A DNA stretch of 6,093 bases from an uncultured Micrococcales bacterium (lineage in GTDB: Bacteria; Actinomycetota; Actinomycetes; Actinomycetales; Microbacteriaceae): contig CAIPNT010000177.1 in assembly GCA_903866485.1 (NCBI GenBank), forward strand, positions 1 through 6,093, in the 5' to 3' direction. Positions 1 to 6,093 of this stretch are shown in pieces. The stretch's first letter is position 1, and each line of letters begins with the position of its first letter. The position numbers and the translations under genes were made by a program. The notes below the pieces were generated by a model. That model did no database searches, was not told the origin of the DNA, and saw nothing but the letters and a program-made list of their open reading frames with translations.

Positions 1-1162
1 ACTTCGTGGCTAGCTCAACATACTGGGCAAGCATCCCGCTTGGAATATCGGTCTTAACCAACTTGGTTCCTGCGGCGGCAATCCCCTGAAAACGGGTCAA
101 AACATTGGCCGGGTCGAATTGGCTCAAAATGGCCTGCTCGACCTCACGCTGACGCGCCATGCGGTCATAGTCGGTGGTGCTGTGACGACTGCGGGCGTAC
201 CACATCGCGTGATAGCCGTTCATGTGCTGTTGACCGACTTCGATCCATCCGGTTACATCAGAAAGGTCAAGCTTTTGACCACCGATTGGCAAGCGCTCTT
301 TGACGTTGATGTCCACTCCGCCAAGCGCGTCAACCAGGCTGGCAAAGGCGGCCATGTCTACCATCACGTATGACTGAATTTTGAGTCCGGTGACATATTC
401 GACCGCGTCGCGGGTGGCCTCAACGCCGGGGGTCGAACCGTGCTTCACTGCCTGTGGATAAAGGGTCGAGTGATTGTCGGTGGTGTCTTTATAGATCGCA
501 TTGATGAGGCAAACCTCGCCACAATCCCAACCATTTGGATAAACCTTCAGCATCGGAGAGCCAGGCACAAAACTCACGTGCTGCAGGTTGCGCGGAATTC
601 CAATGTTGACCGCTTGACCCGTGGCGGCATCGATGCTGATGACCGAGATGCTATCTGGTCGAATGCCAAAGCGGTCGGCTGCCGAGTCGGCGCCCAACAG
701 CATGATGTTGTAGCGGCCATCAACCGGTTGGGTCAAACCACTCTGGTTAAAGATCGCGCCGAGAGTGCTAGCCGAAACACCGGCAAGGTTGCCGGCATAG
801 GCGATGGCCGAGGTGCCAAGCACACCGGCCAGCAGCATGGCAGTCAAGGTAATCCAGCGCTCGCGGTTATAGAGGCGACCAAGCTTCATGAGGCGCAGCG
901 TGTCGAGACTCAAGACGGCATAGAGGATGGCGTAGCCGAATAGAACAACCGCCAAAACGGCATCGGCAACCGGCATCGAAATGATGCTGATGAGCCAACT
1001 CTTGTGAATCAGGGCAATCGCGATCAGCGCGATTAGCAGAACCCAAAAAGTCAGGGTTGCGACAATGCCAACCCGGGCAAACTTTCGGCTTCCGGCCAGC
1101 AGCTGAACCGAACCGGGAATCAACAGGTTTAGCGCGATCATCCACCAAGCGCGCTTATGCAA
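1..1162 (-). CDS. LytR-CpsA-Psr (LCP) family glycopolymer transferase, 3' end truncated
   Basis: LCP enzymes are membrane-anchored and transfer lipid-linked glycopolymers to peptidoglycan outside the cell; in Actinobacteria this includes arabinogalactan-like or teichoic-type polymers. The frame is open from base 1 upstream past the purE stop. Numbered from the Met at 1141, 380 residues are visible. Hydrophobic segments lie near 23-46, 52-78 and 97-118, followed by the LCP domain from about 143: YNIMLLGADS (144-153), RPDS (161-164), IPRN (182-185), LINAIY (212-217) and the Arg/Asp-rich YARSRHSTTDYDRMARQRE (315-333). The arginines match those that bind the polyprenyl-pyrophosphate substrate in this family. 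Cys207 and Cys211 could form an extracytoplasmic disulfide. The C-terminus lies beyond the left edge. The start is uncertain: TTG at 1162 keeps the KRAWW stretch that I recall as conserved in relatives, while ATG at 1141 is the first ATG; neither has a good Shine-Dalgarno. It is the last visible gene of the birA-purK-purE block. Confidence 0.9.
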   Translation of the reverse strand, partial: MHKRAWWMIALNLLIPGSVQLLAGSRKFARVGIVATLTFWVLLIALIAIALIHKSWLISIISMPVADAVLAVVLFGYAILYAVLSLDTLRLMKLGRLYNRERWITLTAMLLAGVLGTSAIAYAGNLAGVSASTLGAIFNQSGLTQPVDGRYNIMLLGADSAADRFGIRPDSISVISIDAATGQAVNIGIPRNLQHVSFVPGSPMLKVYPNGWDCGEVCLINAIYKDTTDNHSTLYPQAVKHGSTPGVEATRDAVEYVTGLKIQSYVMVDMAAFASLVDALGGVDINVKERLPIGGQKLDLSDVTGWIEVGQQHMNGYHAMWYARSRHSTTDYDRMARQREVEQAILSQFDPANVLTRFQGIAAAGTKLVKTDIPSGMLAQYVELATK

Positions 1163-1200
1163 CTGCTGTGGTGTGACTCGCTCAACCTTGCGGAATGGGC

Positions 1201-1710
1201 TTAGATTTGTGATTTTAGCTTCGCATTCTTCTCGGCCACCTGGTCTTTGAGCGACTGGCCATAAGCCAACATCGCCGCCGATAGCTGAGAGTCAAATGAA
1301 CCGAGAATGCGAGCCGCCAATATTCCAGCGTTCTTCGCGCCATTGATCGAAACGGTTGCAACCGGGATGCCGGCCGGCATCTGAACGATTGACAGCAGTG
1401 AATCCATGCCGTCTAGTTTGGCCAATGCCACCGGAACACCGATGACCGGAAGAGTGGTGACCGAGGCAAGCATGCCGGGCAGGTGTGCGGCGCCGCCGGC
1501 GCCGGCGATGATCACTTTGAGACCGCGACCAGCGGCGGCCTTGCCCCATTCGATCATGCGCTCTGGGGTTCGGTGAGCAGAAAGCACCTCAACCTCATAT
1601 TCGATGCCAAAGTCTTTTAGCGCCTGGGCGGCGTCTGACATGACCGACCAGTCAGAGTCTGAGCCCATGACCACTGCAACGGTTGCCGCACCGGCTGATT
1701 GGTTTGACAT
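1201..1710 (-). CDS. purE: N5-carboxyaminoimidazole ribonucleotide mutase PurE (class I)
   Basis: PurE converts N5-CAIR, made by PurK, to 4-carboxy-AIR in de novo purine synthesis in the cytoplasm. The 169-residue product is the normal bacterial class I length. Visible motifs are VMGSDSDW (14-21, phosphate and nucleotide binding), [10 protein letters not shown] (43-52, with the catalytic His46), [13 protein letters not shown] (68-80), PVIGVPV (88-94) and [20 protein letters not shown] (101-120), all in the family's order. The ATG at 1710 is chosen because a strong AAGGAG lies 6 nt upstream and the protein then begins just before the first beta strand; the longer open frame reaching 1833 would run back into purK. 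It follows purK with a 52-bp gap, as expected for consecutive pathway steps. The last 20 or so residues (Lys- and Gln-rich) form a variable tail. The presence of purK and the [10 protein letters not shown] form argue against the class II AIR carboxylase type. Confidence 0.97.
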   Translation of the reverse strand: MSNQSAGAATVAVVMGSDSDWSVMSDAAQALKDFGIEYEVEVLSAHRTPERMIEWGKAAAGRGLKVIIAGAGGAAHLPGMLASVTTLPVIGVPVALAKLDGMDSLLSIVQMPAGIPVATVSINGAKNAGILAARILGSFDSQLSAAMLAYGQSLKDQVAEKNAKLKSQI

Positions 1711-1716
1711 GCTTGG

Positions 1717-1722
1717 CTCCTT
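1717..1722 (-). promoter_or_regulatory. Strong ribosome binding site of purE
   Basis: AAGGAG on the minus strand, 6 nt before the ATG at 1710. It is the best Shine-Dalgarno in the window and decides the purE start against upstream in-frame alternatives inside the end of purK. Confidence 0.85.
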
Positions 1723-1762
1723 CGAATCTGACAACTTTGAAATTTTACCTTCGCAGTTGCTG

Positions 1763-2893
1763 TTATCCGCGTAGCAAAACGGCGGCGGCGCCTTTGGCTT
1801 CGGCGAGCGCAAAGTGAGCATCATCGGCGACAACGGTGACGTGACCCATCTTGCGACCGGCTCTGGCGCCCTTGCCGTAGGTGTGAATCTTGGCTTCTGG
1901 GTGCGCCGCTAGCGCACCTTGATAGGCCTGAACGAAATCGTTCTTGTCGTCAACGCCCAGCAGGTTAACCATCACCGAGTGTGCCGCGCGGGCATCGGTG
2001 GCGCCAAGTGGCAGGTCTAGCACAGCGCGAAGGTGCTGCTCAAATTGGCTGGTGACCGCACCCTCGATGCTGAAGTGACCCGAGTTGTGTGGGCGCATTG
2101 CCAGCTCATTGATCAGGATGCGACCGTCGCGAGCTTCAAACAACTCAACGGCCAAAACACCGGTAACGCCAAGGCCAACGGCCACAGTTTCGGCGATCTT
2201 GGCGGTGGCTTCAATGGTTTCGGCGCTTGCTTTTGGGGCTGGTGAAAGTACTATCGAGCACACGCCGTTTTCTTGGATGGTCTCGACCAGTGGCCAGGCT
2301 TTGAATTCTCCACTTGGGCGGCGCGCGCTCAACTGGGCAAGTTCGCGAACGAAATCGACTTTTTCTTCGGCCAATAGGCTGCCGCCATATTGAGTCAGGT
2401 TGGTTAGCCAGTCGATCGCGTCATCCGAGCTTCGCACCACACGCACACCCTTGCCGTCATAGCCGCCGATTGGGGTCTTCAAAATCGCGACGCCACCGTG
2501 GGTGTCGATGAAGGTCTGCAGTGCGTCGGCATCCTGAATCTCGGCCCAGGCTGGCATTGGCAAACCTAGTTCGCTGAGGCGCTTGCGCATCTTCAACTTG
2601 TTTTGGGCAAACTGCAGTGCCTTGCTAGGCGGCTGCACACTTACACCCTCTGACTCAAGCGCTTCAAGCACGGGTAACGGCACGTGCTCATGGTCAAAAG
2701 TGACTACGTCAACGGTCTTGGCAAATTCACGAACCACATCTAGGTGGTTGTAGTCGCCGACCATCGTTGCAGCCAGAGCAGCCGATGAGCCCTCGGCCTC
2801 GGCCAAAACCTTGATGTTGAGACCTAGGTTGATGGCCGGTGGGGTCATCATTCGAGCAAGCTGGCCGCCGCCAATCACACCAACAGAAACCAT
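1763..2893 (-). CDS. purK: N5-carboxyaminoimidazole ribonucleotide synthase PurK (ATP-grasp)
   Basis: PurK uses ATP and bicarbonate to carboxylate 5-aminoimidazole ribonucleotide to N5-CAIR, the substrate of PurE. The 376-residue protein has the usual length. In order it shows the N-terminal [12 protein letters not shown] (5-16), TFDHEHVP (65-72), the ATP-grasp lysine region [10 protein letters not shown] (97-106), [11 protein letters not shown] (139-149, glycine-rich loop), [16 protein letters not shown] (176-191), and the metal/ATP motif [24 protein letters not shown] (250-273), followed by [16 protein letters not shown] (282-297). ATG at 2893 is preferred because AAAGGA lies 8 nt upstream; the ATG at 2902 overlaps that site and would add only three residues. 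The gene lies between the PH-domain gene (30-bp gap) and purE. Relatives of this ATP-grasp fold include biotin carboxylase, which also activates bicarbonate. Confidence 0.97.
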   Translation of the reverse strand: MVSVGVIGGGQLARMMTPPAINLGLNIKVLAEAEGSSAALAATMVGDYNHLDVVREFAKTVDVVTFDHEHVPLPVLEALESEGVSVQPPSKALQFAQNKLKMRKRLSELGLPMPAWAEIQDADALQTFIDTHGGVAILKTPIGGYDGKGVRVVRSSDDAIDWLTNLTQYGGSLLAEEKVDFVRELAQLSARRPSGEFKAWPLVETIQENGVCSIVLSPAPKASAETIEATAKIAETVAVGLGVTGVLAVELFEARDGRILINELAMRPHNSGHFSIEGAVTSQFEQHLRAVLDLPLGATDARAAHSVMVNLLGVDDKNDFVQAYQGALAAHPEAKIHTYGKGARAGRKMGHVTVVADDAHFALAEAKGAAAVLLRG

Positions 2894-2901
2894 TGCAACC
2901 A

Positions 2902-2907
2902 TCCTTT
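2902..2907 (-). promoter_or_regulatory. Ribosome binding site that decides the purK start
   Basis: AAAGGA on the minus strand sits 8 nt before the ATG at 2893 but overlaps or directly abuts the alternative ATG at 2902. The spacing therefore favours the inner ATG. Confidence 0.65.
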
Positions 2908-2923
2908 AGTCTTCGAGACCAGT

Positions 2924-3352
2924 TTAAGCCGAGAGGCGCTCTAGCTGAGCCACGAGCTTCTTGGCTCGAGGCAGCTTTGGCAACGCGATCACTTCGCCAT
3001 CTCGAGTCACGATCTCGATTCTGCGACCCCTGCCGAGCTCAACCGCAGTGACCTGCGAAAAACTGACCTCTTGCCGCTTCTGCCCCATGAGACCTGAGCG
3101 AACCAAAACACCGCTGGTTGAGACCTCTACATAGGCGCTCAGATAGCGCAGCACCGGAATCAGCCAAAACAACAACACCAGCAAGGCGGATACCGCCAGC
3201 ATCGTGTTGCTCATCCATGGTTCTGGAAGTCGGCCGTTATAAAACGACAGCACAAAGCAGCACGCGGCCAAAACCAAAAACGGAACGAAAAGTTTGGTTG
3301 GGCGTGGGCGCAATCGCCCTAGGCGACGGTTGGCGATGAAGTTTTGGCTCAT
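2924..3352 (-). CDS. Small membrane protein with bacterial PH (bPH_2/DUF304-like) domain, function unknown
   Basis: I do not recognise a specific function. The 142-residue product has a very basic N-terminus (ANRRLGRLRPRPTK, 7-20), two hydrophobic membrane-spanning segments (about 21-39 and 50-71), and a C-terminal cytosolic domain of short beta strands ending in a helix. The pattern is YVEVSTSGVLVRSGLMGQKR (74-93), then VSFSQVTAVEL, RRIEIVTRDGEVIALP, and a final helix KKLVAQLERL. This arrangement, with two TM helices followed by a single PH-like beta domain, matches the bPH_2 family of actinobacterial membrane proteins. The ATG at 3352 lies 3 bp after the birA stop with no Shine-Dalgarno, which suggests translation coupled to birA. 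It sits between birA and purK; the position alone does not reveal a role. The domain assignment is moderately sure, the membrane topology good. Confidence 0.85.
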   Translation of the reverse strand: MSQNFIANRRLGRLRPRPTKLFVPFLVLAACCFVLSFYNGRLPEPWMSNTMLAVSALLVLLFWLIPVLRYLSAYVEVSTSGVLVRSGLMGQKRQEVSFSQVTAVELGRGRRIEIVTRDGEVIALPKLPRAKKLVAQLERLSA

Positions 3353-3355
3353 GGG

Positions 3356-4132
3356 TTAATTGTGGCGCAGGTGAATGATGTCGCCAGCCGAAACAGAGGT
3401 GCGTGAGGCATCTGGTTCGGCTTCGATCACGATGCGACCCGTGGCATCGATGGCCACAGCCTTGCCATATAGCTCGGCTTCGGCCGGCATGATAACCCTC
3501 ACGCGGCGACCAATCGAGCCGCAACGGTCGGTGACGGCTGCATGCAACCCGCTCTTGACGGCATCGCCGGCGGCTGCAACAAAGGCCGAATAGAGGCTGC
3601 GCAGTTCGCCCAGATATGCGGCCAAAATCTCGTCGTGACTCAAATCGGTGGCACCTTCAATGGCCATCGAAGTGGCAGTTTCAATGGGCAGCTCTCCCCT
3701 GCCCTGACGAATGTTGAGGCCGGCGCCAATCACCACGCCCGAAAGGTCAGGCAGCAGTTCACTAAGCACGCCCGAGATCTTTTGTTCAGAAACCAATATG
3801 TCGTTAGGCCACTTCACCGACACCAGATCGACCGGGATGAACCGTGACACGGCTCGAGCCATCGCCAAACCGGCCATCAGCGGCAGCCAACCATAAGCGT
3901 CGGGGTGCAACTTGGTTTGTGGCCTCAAGAGCACCGAGACAAAAAGCGAACTGCCGTCTGGGGCTAGCCATTCGCGCCCCGAGCGGCCACGGCCCGCGGT
4001 CTGAAAGCCGGCAACCAAAACCGAGAGGTCGGGGCGTTGACTGCCAGCTGCGATTAGGTCGGTGTTGGTCGAACCGGTCGACTCAACATAGTCCAGGCGG
4101 TTTACCAGTTGGCGGCTGAGCTCAAAATCCAT
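3356..4132 (-). CDS. birA: Biotin-[acetyl-CoA-carboxylase] ligase BirA (monofunctional, no HTH)
   Basis: The enzyme activates biotin with ATP to biotinyl-AMP and transfers it to the lysine of biotin carrier domains of acyl-CoA and pyruvate carboxylases. The 258-residue length and the absence of an N-terminal winged helix make it a class I ligase without DNA-binding function. Motifs in order: YVESTGSTNTDL (15-26, biotin pocket), QTAGRGRSGREW (44-55, biotinyl-AMP loop), SSLFVSVLLRP (61-71), VSVKWPNDILV (104-114, with Lys107 and Asp111), KISGVLSEL (118-126) and VVIGAGLNI (133-141). The C-terminal SH3-like domain ends SVSAGDIIHLRHN. ATG at 4132 gives the standard N-terminus. It opens the minus-strand block and is divergent from a carboxyltransferase operon, its likely client complex. 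Its upstream region looks leaderless (TAGCCT 7 nt before the ATG). Confidence 0.96.
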   Translation of the reverse strand: MDFELSRQLVNRLDYVESTGSTNTDLIAAGSQRPDLSVLVAGFQTAGRGRSGREWLAPDGSSLFVSVLLRPQTKLHPDAYGWLPLMAGLAMARAVSRFIPVDLVSVKWPNDILVSEQKISGVLSELLPDLSGVVIGAGLNIRQGRGELPIETATSMAIEGATDLSHDEILAAYLGELRSLYSAFVAAAGDAVKSGLHAAVTDRCGSIGRRVRVIMPAEAELYGKAVAIDATGRIVIEAEPDASRTSVSAGDIIHLRHN

Positions 4133-4139
4133 GCTTCCA

Positions 4140-4145
4140 AGGCTA
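4140..4145 (-). promoter_or_regulatory. Candidate -10 box of the birA operon (leaderless)
   Basis: TAGCCT on the minus strand matches the actinobacterial TANNNT -10 form and lies exactly 7 nt before the birA ATG at 4132, so transcription would begin at or next to the start codon. No recognisable -35 is seen; the 17-bp-spaced position (4163-4168) reads CGCTGT, which is the right arm of the inverted repeat described separately. Confidence 0.5.
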
Positions 4146-4147
4146 GT

Positions 4148-4168
4148 CGCTGTAGAAAGTTAACAGCG
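4148..4168. repeat. 6-bp inverted repeat in the divergent promoter region, possible operator
   Basis: CGCTGT (4148-4153) and ACAGCG (4163-4168) are perfect inverted copies separated by 9 nt. The right arm falls on the predicted -35 position of birA and the left arm in the -35/-10 spacer. Because it lies upstream of both predicted transcript starts it would act as DNA, not as an RNA hairpin. A match this short can occur by chance in a region of this size. Confidence 0.35.
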
Positions 4169-4221
4169 CTTTTCGCGGTTCATAGTGGCTAACCTTCAAC
4201 GGTTTTGAGCGCTCGGCTGGG

Positions 4222-4227
4222 TAGAGT
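4222..4227 (+). promoter_or_regulatory. Candidate -10 box of the acyl-CoA carboxylase operon (leaderless)
   Basis: TAGAGT is a TANNNT -10 hexamer exactly 7 nt before the ATG at 4235, and there is no good Shine-Dalgarno in between, so a leaderless transcript starting at the ATG is likely. No clear -35 is visible 16-18 bp upstream. The geometry mirrors that of the divergent birA promoter. Confidence 0.5.
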
Positions 4228-4234
4228 GAATGAC

Positions 4235-5854
4235 ATGGCTGAAGAAATGACCTACACCACCGCTATTCGTCTGAACCCGGACATTGCCACCACGGCGGGC
4301 AAGCTCGAAGATATGCGCAACCGCTATCACCAGGCAGTGCACGCAAGTGGCGAGGCGGCAATTGCCAAGCAGCACGCCAAGGGCAAGAAGACCGCCCGCG
4401 AGCGCATCGAGATGCTGCTAGACCCGGGCTCTTTTGTCGAACTAGACGAGTTTGTTCGTCACCGTTCTACCGCGTTCGGAATGGACAAGAACCGCCCTTA
4501 CGGTGACGCAGTAGTGACCGGTGTTGGCACCATCCATGGTCGTCAGGTTGCGCTCTTCTCACAGGACTTCACCATCTTCGGCGGCTCACTCGGTGAGGCC
4601 GCCGGAAACAAGATCATCAAGGTCATGGATCTAGCCATCGCAACCGGTGTGCCAATCATCGGAATTCTTGACTCGGGAGGCGCCCGCATTCAAGAGGGTG
4701 TGGTGGCTCTCGGTAAATACGGCGAAATCTTCAAACGCAACACCATGGCGTCTGGTGTCATCCCGCAAATTTCAATCATCATGGGCCCAGCCGCGGGTGG
4801 AGCCGTTTATTCACCGGCACTAACCGACTTTGTGATCATGGTCGACAAGACCTCAAACATGTTTGTCACCGGACCTGACGTGATCAAGGCCGTCACCGGT
4901 GAAGACGTTGGCATGGAAGAGCTCGGTGGAGCTCGCACCCACAACCAAACCTCCGGCGTTGCCCACTATTTGGCCGAGGATGAAGTCGACGCGATTGACT
5001 ACGCGCGCTCACTGCTTAGCTACCTTCCAGAAAACAACCTCGCTGAAACTGTTGTTTATGCGGCCGAGGGCGAGCTTGAAATCACGGATGAAGACCAAAA
5101 GCTCAACACCATCATCCCCGACTCACCAAACCAGCCTTATGACATGCGCACCGTAATCGAGTCGATTGTCGATGGCAACGAGTTTCTTGAGGTTCAGCCG
5201 TTGTTCGCACCAAACATCCTGATTGGTTTTGCTCGCGTTGACGGTCGCAGCGTCGGCATCATCGCCAACCAGCCCCAGCAGATGGCTGGCACCCTCAACA
5301 TTGAGGCCGGCGAGAAGGCTGCCCGTTTCGTTCGCTTCTGCGACGCATTCTCGATTCCGATCATCACCCTGGTTGATGTTCCTGGCTACTTGCCTGGCAC
5401 CGACCAGGAGTGGGCCGGTGTTATTCGCCGCGGCGCCAAGTTACTTTACGCTTACGCCGAAGCGACGGTGCCACTGGTCACCGTCATCACCCGCAAGGCT
5501 TATGGAGGCGCATACATCGTTATGGGCTCAAAGCAGCTCGGCGCCGACATCAACCTGGCTTGGCCAACCGCCGAAATCGCCGTTATGGGCGGTCAGGGTG
5601 CTATCAACATCCTCTATCGCAACGAAATCAAGGCGGCCGAAGAAGCCGGTCAGGATGTCGCCGCGGTGCGCGCCCGACTAGCAGCGGAATACACCTACAA
5701 CGTGGCCAGCCCATTCTTGGCCGCCGAGCGCGGTGAACTAGATGGCATCATCGAGCCGGCAGCAACCCGCATCCAGGTCATCAAGGCCTTGCGCGCGCTT
5801 CGCACAAAGCGTTCGAGCCTGCCGCCAAAGAAGCACGGAAACATTCCACTGTAA
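4235..5854 (+). CDS. Biotin-dependent acyl-CoA carboxylase, carboxyltransferase beta subunit (AccD/PccB type)
   Basis: It transfers the carboxyl group from carboxybiotin to an acyl-CoA (acetyl- or propionyl-CoA), giving malonyl- or methylmalonyl-CoA for fatty acid synthesis or propionate metabolism. The 539-residue protein has the typical two crotonase-like halves. The N-half has [11 protein letters not shown] (116-126), [12 protein letters not shown] (144-155, first oxyanion hole) and [18 protein letters not shown] (182-199). The C-half has [23 protein letters not shown] (380-402), [14 protein letters not shown] (420-433, second oxyanion hole), [16 protein letters not shown] (441-456) and the family-typical C-terminus [10 protein letters not shown]. 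There is no Zn ribbon, so it is not the E. coli-type AccD. ATG at 4235 is chosen over TTG 4205 and GTG 4226 because TAGAGT sits 7 nt upstream and the family N-terminus is short. Ile428 hints at acetyl-CoA use. The partner biotin carboxylase/carrier subunit is not in the window. accE follows with overlap. Confidence 0.96.
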   Translation: MAEEMTYTTAIRLNPDIATTAGKLEDMRNRYHQAVHASGEAAIAKQHAKGKKTARERIEMLLDPGSFVELDEFVRHRSTAFGMDKNRPYGDAVVTGVGTIHGRQVALFSQDFTIFGGSLGEAAGNKIIKVMDLAIATGVPIIGILDSGGARIQEGVVALGKYGEIFKRNTMASGVIPQISIIMGPAAGGAVYSPALTDFVIMVDKTSNMFVTGPDVIKAVTGEDVGMEELGGARTHNQTSGVAHYLAEDEVDAIDYARSLLSYLPENNLAETVVYAAEGELEITDEDQKLNTIIPDSPNQPYDMRTVIESIVDGNEFLEVQPLFAPNILIGFARVDGRSVGIIANQPQQMAGTLNIEAGEKAARFVRFCDAFSIPIITLVDVPGYLPGTDQEWAGVIRRGAKLLYAYAEATVPLVTVITRKAYGGAYIVMGSKQLGADINLAWPTAEIAVMGGQGAINILYRNEIKAAEEAGQDVAAVRARLAAEYTYNVASPFLAAERGELDGIIEPAATRIQVIKALRALRTKRSSLPPKKHGNIPL

Positions 5855-6093
5855 TGAGTGGCAACCACGCGGCCGAAGCCGGCAAAGAACAAAACCTGCA
5901 GGATGCCCTGCGGGTGGTTCGCGGCGCCCCGAGTGCCGAAGAATTGGCAACCGTGATTGCTGTTCTGGCTGCGGCCAACGCGGAGGCCGAGGCATCGGCG
6001 AGCGGTTTAGAGCGCAAGCTAACTTCGACTTGGTCGAGAAATGCTGCCGTGATGCGCCCTACGATTGTGCCGGGGCCAGGGCAATGGCGTGCC
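5854..6093 (+). CDS. accE: Acyl-CoA carboxylase epsilon subunit, 3' end truncated
   Basis: The epsilon subunit is a small, actinobacteria-specific protein that binds the biotin carboxylase and carboxyltransferase subunits and raises carboxylase activity. Eighty residues are visible before the window ends. After a variable 14-residue N-terminus comes LQDALRVVRGAPSAEELATVIAVLAA, the family's conserved core (RVVRG, followed by the EELA helix). Then comes a linker rich in Ala and Glu, and the terminal stretch TSTWSRNAAVMRPTIVPGPGQWRA; the P-GPG-WR end is typical, so only a handful of residues are probably missing. The ATG overlaps the carboxyltransferase stop in TAATG (one base shared) with no Shine-Dalgarno close by, which indicates coupled translation and balanced subunit output. 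Confidence 0.9.
   Translation, partial: MSGNHAAEAGKEQNLQDALRVVRGAPSAEELATVIAVLAAANAEAEASASGLERKLTSTWSRNAAVMRPTIVPGPGQWRA

Noticed and set aside
182..185. IPRN in place of IPRD in the LCP protein as a lost catalytic residue (positions are residues numbered from the Met at 1141; in DNA about 598-587)
   Set aside because: As I recall, Asn at this place occurs in related actinobacterial LCP proteins, and the arginines and other motifs are intact, so there is no sign of inactivation.
440..943. Plus-strand open frame of 167 codons opposite the LCP gene
   Set aside because: It is antisense to a frame with clear LCP motifs, and its translation resembles no known family. It arises from codon bias on the other strand.
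867..1148. Minus-strand open frame starting at TTG 1148
   Set aside because: It overlaps the hydrophobic N-terminal part of the LCP gene in another frame, with an Arg/Cys/His-rich composition typical of a frame-shifted shadow.
1486..1510. GC-rich palindromic stretch (ggcgccgccggcgccggcg) in purE as a repeat or terminator
   Set aside because: It encodes the conserved AGAGGAAH motif of PurE, has no T-tract and sits inside the gene. Glycine and alanine codon composition explains it.
1711..1833. N-terminal extension of purE up to 1833
   Set aside because: The extra residues lie over the end of purK, have no family similarity, and the strong Shine-Dalgarno sits before the ATG at 1710.
2894..2923. 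Purine riboswitch before purK
   Set aside because: The gap is only 30 bp, too short for a purine or related aptamer, and no conserved riboswitch core is seen.
4205..4234. TTG (4205) or GTG (4226) as the start of the carboxyltransferase
   Set aside because: The added residues are not family-like, GTG 4226 overlaps the likely -10 box, and the ATG at 4235 has the best promoter geometry. GTG cannot be fully excluded.
5695..6017. Minus-strand open frames opposite the end of the carboxyltransferase gene and accE
   Set aside because: They are shadows of two plus-strand genes with clear family motifs. No promoter or ribosome binding site supports them.

Overview
This 6.1-kb window looks like chromosomal DNA from an actinobacterium, most probably a member of the Microbacteriaceae with moderate GC. 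The GC content looks like the mid-to-upper 50s by eye, and I did not compute it. The strongest clue is an acyl-CoA carboxylase epsilon subunit (AccE) directly behind a carboxyltransferase beta subunit, a pair characteristic of Actinobacteria. TANNNT-type -10 boxes placed 7 nt before start codons, tight gene packing, and a multi-pass LCP protein next to purE/purK point the same way. A small-genome freshwater lineage would fit, but the genus is inference.

Layout: the left two thirds (1-4132) is one block of five genes on the minus strand. In transcription order they are birA (biotin-protein ligase), a small membrane protein with a bacterial PH domain, purK, purE, and a LytR-CpsA-Psr (LCP) protein whose 3' end lies beyond base 1. 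Gaps between them are 3, 30, 52 and about 38-59 bp with no visible terminator, so they are probably co-transcribed. A 102-bp divergent intergenic region (4133-4234) separates birA from the plus-strand operon. That operon holds a biotin-dependent acyl-CoA carboxylase beta subunit (4235-5854) and, overlapping its stop codon by one base, accE, which is cut by the right edge of the window.

How the genes fit together: BirA biotinylates the carrier domain of acyl-CoA carboxylases. The divergent operon encodes the carboxyltransferase and epsilon subunits of such an enzyme, so the ligase and part of its client complex share a control region. PurK and PurE carry out the bicarbonate-dependent carboxylation of AIR to CAIR in purine synthesis. 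The LCP protein is an envelope enzyme that attaches glycopolymers, and the PH-domain protein has no known function.

Most of the window is ordinary, conserved housekeeping DNA, and I found no new defence system, mobile element, CRISPR array or RNA gene. The points worth a second look are the divergent region (two mirror-image, apparently leaderless promoters and a 6-bp inverted repeat over the predicted birA -35), an isoleucine at the likely substrate-selectivity position of the carboxyltransferase, the uncharacterised PH-domain protein, and the LCP gene with no clear start.
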